Positions 5,494-8,223 of a stretch of 8,223 nucleotides of DNA are shown piece after piece; position 1 is the first letter of the stretch; the number at the start of each line of letters is the position of its first letter. The DNA is taken from positions 1-8,223 of the forward strand of contig DATDOY010000074.1 in the NCBI GenBank assembly GCA_035293045.1, in the 5' to 3' direction. This stretch comes from DATDOY01 sp035293045. GTDB lineage: Bacteria > Actinomycetota > Acidimicrobiia > IMCC26256 > JACPCJ01. The notes below the pieces were generated by a model. That model did not search any database and was not told the DNA's origin. It was given only the letters and a program-made list of their open reading frames with translations. The position numbers and the translations under genes are program-made.

Positions 5494-7179
5494 GTGGGAG
5501 CAATCGCCGAGCGCACGGGTAAGCGCGTCCTCGGAATCGACGAAGCAGCGGAGTTCCTCGAGATCCCCGCCGACGCCGTGCGCGCGCTCGTTTCCCGTGA
5601 CTACCTGACCCCCGCTGAGGTCGGCGCCGACGGGCCCCTCCTCGCCATCTCCGACCTCAAGGGTTTCATCGCCCGCAACACCCCCGACGACGACCTCTTC
5701 GCCGACGAACTCGCCGCCGATCCGCAGGCGCTGCTCGATGCGCTCGACGGACGGAGCGAGGAGATGGCGCGGCGGGCGTTCGACATCTTCAAAGCGACGT
5801 TCCCCGAGGCCAGGGAATGGCCCTTCGACGAGCAGGCGCGGTTCATCGACCAGGCCCGCAAGCGCTTCGAGGCCATCCTGGCCGTGACGGGCCAGGGCGA
5901 GGACGTCGATGAGGCGCTGGTCGCCGACCTCGAGGCGGTCGGCGCCGGGGCGGCATGGTCGGGGAGCCCCCTTCCCCAACTTCTGATCGTGCTGCGCATT
6001 TCCCGTGACCTCGTCGTGCAGACCGCCGTCGAGATCGCCGAGGAACACGGCCGTCAATGGGGCCTTGCCCTCTCGCTGCTGCTGACTCGAGTCCTCCCGG
6101 CCATCGACCGCCTCACGGACGCACTGGCGCGCGGCTACTGGGCGGCGGTCCTCGGGCGCGAAGAGGAACTCCGCGAGCGCATGGAGAGCCTCGTCGAACA
6201 CGCCTCGGACGGCGTCTACGAAATCGATCTCGACGGACGGATCAGCTTCGCCAATCAGTCCTTTGCCGCCATGGTGGGACGCAATCGCGATCAACTCACG
6301 GGGCAGCCGCTGAGTGAGACGATGCTCGCGGTGCCCGGCCAAATCGAGGGGCTGATGTCGGAGCCGCTCTCGAGCAGTTCCGACGCCCGTCAGGTCGATC
6401 TCGAGATCATTCGGCCCGATGGGGTGCGTCGGCTTCTCGTCGTGATGTCGTTCCCACGCCGCAGCGAGGGCGCGGTCGTCGGATATCAGGGCATCGTGCG
6501 CGACATCACTGCGGAGCGCGAGCTCGAGAAGGCCAAGAACGACTTCCTGGCGCTGATCACCAACGACCTCCGAAGCCCGCTGATGAGCATCATGCGCGAC
6601 GGCCTCACCCTCCAAACCGGCGCCGACCAGCTCAACATGGCGCGGCTCCGCACCATCGGCCGTTCGATCCACCGCCAGGCAGAGCGGATGAGCCGCCTCG
6701 CCGACGACCTGTACGACGTCTCCCAGCTCGCCAACCAGAGCCTGACGCTCAACCTCCGACGCGTCGACGTGGCCGAAGCGGTGGACGGCGCTGCCGCATC
6801 GGTCCCGGACCCCTTCGACCTCGAGGTCCACGTTCCGGAGGGGCTCGAGGTCACGGCGGATATTCGGCGGCTCGAGCAGGTGCTCGTCAACCTCATCGAG
6901 AACGGTCTGCGCCACGGGGATCCACCCGTCGAGGTGACGGCGTCGGTCCAGGGCGACTACGTCCGCATCGCGGTGACCGACCACGGGCGGGGTGTACCCG
7001 AGGCCTTGCGCTCGGGGCTGTTTTCGAGTCTGCACACGCTGGCGCAGCTCGGCCACACCGATACCGGGTTGGGGCTGTTCCTGGTCAAGGGTCTCGTCGA
7101 AGGCATGGGCGGCCGGGTGGACTACGAATCCGCCGAGCGCGGCGGAGCTCGATTCATGGTCTTCCTCCCGAGGGCCTGA
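5494..7179 (+). CDS. HTH-PAS-histidine kinase-like regulator lacking the phospho-acceptor histidine
   Basis: 561 residues, no membrane segment, so cytoplasmic. Domains in order: an excisionase/MerR-like helix-turn-helix (about 11-62, RVLGIDEAAEFLEIP onward); an unassigned mostly helical region (75-220), perhaps an RsbR-type or globin-like sensor; a PAS domain (about 228-342, ending GIVRDITAERE); a DHp-like two-helix region (345-415); and a HATPase domain (about 440-561) with NLIEN (466-470), DHGRG (496-500) and GLGL (525-528). The H-box reads FLALITNDLRSPL, where kinases have SHELRTPL, so the phospho-acceptor is Asn357 (codon AAC, one base from CAC). The ATP-binding motifs look intact. This suggests an ATP-sensing or scaffold regulator that may bind DNA directly. 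H393 in helix 2 is not at the normal site. GTG 5494 is the only usual start after the in-frame stop at 5473; GAAGGGG sits almost against it. No response regulator is adjacent in this window. Confidence 0.85.
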   Translation: MGAIAERTGKRVLGIDEAAEFLEIPADAVRALVSRDYLTPAEVGADGPLLAISDLKGFIARNTPDDDLFADELAADPQALLDALDGRSEEMARRAFDIFKATFPEAREWPFDEQARFIDQARKRFEAILAVTGQGEDVDEALVADLEAVGAGAAWSGSPLPQLLIVLRISRDLVVQTAVEIAEEHGRQWGLALSLLLTRVLPAIDRLTDALARGYWAAVLGREEELRERMESLVEHASDGVYEIDLDGRISFANQSFAAMVGRNRDQLTGQPLSETMLAVPGQIEGLMSEPLSSSSDARQVDLEIIRPDGVRRLLVVMSFPRRSEGAVVGYQGIVRDITAERELEKAKNDFLALITNDLRSPLMSIMRDGLTLQTGADQLNMARLRTIGRSIHRQAERMSRLADDLYDVSQLANQSLTLNLRRVDVAEAVDGAAASVPDPFDLEVHVPEGLEVTADIRRLEQVLVNLIENGLRHGDPPVEVTASVQGDYVRIAVTDHGRGVPEALRSGLFSSLHTLAQLGHTDTGLGLFLVKGLVEGMGGRVDYESAERGGARFMVFLPRA

Positions 7180-7185
7180 GCGACC

Positions 7186-7234
7186 GCCCCCCGCCCCCCG
7201 CCCCCCGCCCCTCACCCCTCACCCCACGCACCAC
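7186..7234. repeat. C-rich heptad repeat, G-quadruplex candidate on the minus strand
   Basis: Seven consecutive 7-nt units, beginning with three perfect GCCCCCC and drifting through GCCCCTC, ACCCCTC and ACCCCAC to GCACCAC. The minus strand therefore has six successive runs of 4-6 G separated by 1-3 nt, enough for a G-quadruplex. It lies between the 3' ends of the regulator and transposase genes. More C-rich sequence without a clear period continues to about 7253. Confidence 0.85.
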
Positions 7235-7261
7235 GCCCTCGCCCCACCCACCGCGCGTGTG

Positions 7262-8223
7262 ACGCTCCTATAGACGTCAAGCGGGTGTTTGTGAAGCTCT
7301 TCGGCCGATGGCAACTCCGAATACCTCGCGCGCGATGGATCGTTTGAGGCAGCGGATGACCTCGGCCTTGGTCTTGCCCTCCGCGAGCCGTCGGGCCACG
7401 TAGGCCCTCGTGCGCGGCTCGTGTCGCATCCGCACGATGGCGATCCGATAGAGAGCGGCATTGGCCTGGCGGTCGCCGCCTCGGTTGAGACGGTGCCGTC
7501 GCTGGAGGCCGGAGGACGCGTCGAGAGGGCTCGCCCCGCACATCATCGAGAAGGCCGCCTCCGAGCGCACTCGCTCGGGACGGTCGCCGAGGGCAACGAG
7601 GAGGGCTCCGGCGGAGTCGGTCCCGACGCCGAAGACGTCCATGAGCTCGGGGCATGCATCCTTGACCTGGTGCTCGAGCATCGCGTCGAGCTCCGCCACC
7701 TCTTCGCCGAGGGCGAGACAACGCCGGGCGAGGGAACGCATCGCGGTCTTGGTCATGGCCGCAACGCCGGATCCCTCCGGGCGCAAACGGGCCGCCTTGC
7801 GGACGAGGGCCTTGGTGGTGAGGCCCCGTAACTCGTCGCGCAGTTCCCCTGGGGCCCGCACGACGAGCCCCCGCAGGGTGTTCACCGCCTGGGTCCTCGC
7901 CTTGACCGCACTTGCCCGGGCGATGCGCAGCACCCGGATGGCCTCCACGGGTCCGTCGTTGCCCTTGGGCCGGGCCGTTGCCTCCCCTGCGAGGACTGCC
8001 CGAGCCGCGGCCTCGGCATCGGTAGGGTCCGACTTGCCGTGGCGCCGACGGTGCTGGCGGTTGGGACGGATCACCTCGAGGACATCGTTGCCCAGCGCTT
8101 CGAGAAACCGGGTCAGGTCGGCACCGTAGGCGGACGTGCCCTCGATGCCGAACGACTGGACGCGCCCGAAGCCCTCGGCCCAGGCGAGGAGTTTCTCGTA
8201 GCCCGCCCTGCGTGTGGGGATCT
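7262..8223 (-). mobile_element. IS110-family insertion sequence, right end and most of the transposase
   Basis: The transposase identifies the family. The element continues past the right edge of the window. The left boundary in window coordinates is estimated, not proven: on the minus strand the stop codon is followed by a short tail CTATAGGAGCGTC (7262-7274), which resembles the ends of IS110-type elements, and the sequence then changes to C/G simple repeat. IS110 elements usually lack terminal inverted repeats and target-site duplications, so the boundary cannot be fixed by eye. The non-coding end that carries the bridge RNA in IS110 proper lies upstream of the transposase, outside this window. 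Confidence 0.65.
7277..8223 (-). CDS. IS110-family transposase (DEDD type), 5' end cut by window
   Basis: An RNA-guided recombinase of the IS110/IS116/IS902 family. 314 residues are visible, open to the window edge. Seen: an N-terminal RuvC-like DEDD domain with the Glu in FGIEGTSAYGADL (E27 of the visible part) and the two Asp in GKSDPTDAEAAARA (D65, D68); the first Asp lies off the edge. A helical linker follows, then the Tnp (Transposase_20) domain with FGVGTDSAGALLVALGD, a CGASPLDASSG motif carrying the nucleophilic Ser (S236 or S237), and NRGGDRQANAALYRIA. There is no frameshift or internal stop, so the visible part looks intact. An internal GTG at 8074 is not the true start, because family sequence continues upstream of it. 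It converges with the regulator gene across 97 bp. Confidence 0.92.
   Translation of the reverse strand, partial: IPTRRAGYEKLLAWAEGFGRVQSFGIEGTSAYGADLTRFLEALGNDVLEVIRPNRQHRRRHGKSDPTDAEAAARAVLAGEATARPKGNDGPVEAIRVLRIARASAVKARTQAVNTLRGLVVRAPGELRDELRGLTTKALVRKAARLRPEGSGVAAMTKTAMRSLARRCLALGEEVAELDAMLEHQVKDACPELMDVFGVGTDSAGALLVALGDRPERVRSEAAFSMMCGASPLDASSGLQRRHRLNRGGDRQANAALYRIAIVRMRHEPRTRAYVARRLAEGKTKAEVIRCLKRSIAREVFGVAIGRRASQTPA

Noticed and set aside
4999..7215. A 738-codon minus-strand open frame opposite the HTH/PAS gene
   Set aside because: Low-complexity shadow translation; the plus strand has clear PAS and HATPase motifs.
7186..7234. CRISPR array
   Set aside because: The 7-nt units are contiguous with no spacers; this is simple-sequence repeat.

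Overview
The window is 8.2 kb of very GC-rich bacterial DNA with dense genes, many GTG starts and actinobacterial-type proteins: a class A penicillin-binding protein with a Pro/Ser/Thr tail, leaderless-looking starts, and an IS110-family transposase. A high-GC actinobacterium is the best guess. Acidimicrobiia is possible, but this is inferred from general character and not proven. A selenocysteine synthase gene at the left edge implies that the organism makes selenoproteins.

Layout, left to right. (1) 1-343, minus: 5' part of selA. (2) 344-366: a 23-bp divergent gap centred on a perfect palindrome that supplies a TANNNT -10 box to each strand. (3) 367-2562, plus: class A PBP (glycosyltransferase plus transpeptidase, all motifs intact). 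(4) 2590-3504, minus: membrane-anchored, coiled-coil, HtrA/trypsin-fold protein whose catalytic His and Ser are both replaced, so a pseudoprotease. (5) 3505-3590: divergent control region with an inverted repeat between two -10-like boxes. (6) 3591-4469 and 4462-5277, plus: an overlapping pair, a NUDT19-type Nudix hydrolase and a LACTB2-type metallo-beta-lactamase-fold protein. (7) 5278-5493: a 216-bp spacer holding a second, synonymously diverged copy of the end of the MBL gene, three short hairpins and another direct repeat. (8) 5494-7179, plus: an unusual regulator with an N-terminal HTH-like domain, a helical region, a PAS domain and a histidine-kinase core whose phospho-acceptor His is Asn. 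(9) 7186-7234: a C-rich heptad repeat (G-rich on the minus strand). (10) about 7262-8223, minus: right end and most of the transposase gene of an IS110-family element, cut by the window edge.

Working together: the PBP builds peptidoglycan at the outer face of the membrane, and the convergent pseudoprotease is probably also exported or surface-facing. The Nudix and MBL genes overlap by 8 nt and are almost certainly co-translated housekeeping hydrolases. The HTH/PAS/pseudokinase gene has no response regulator beside it within the window. No complete new defence or mobile system is visible. The most unusual content is the two pseudoenzymes, the symmetric divergent promoter and the gene-tail duplication.
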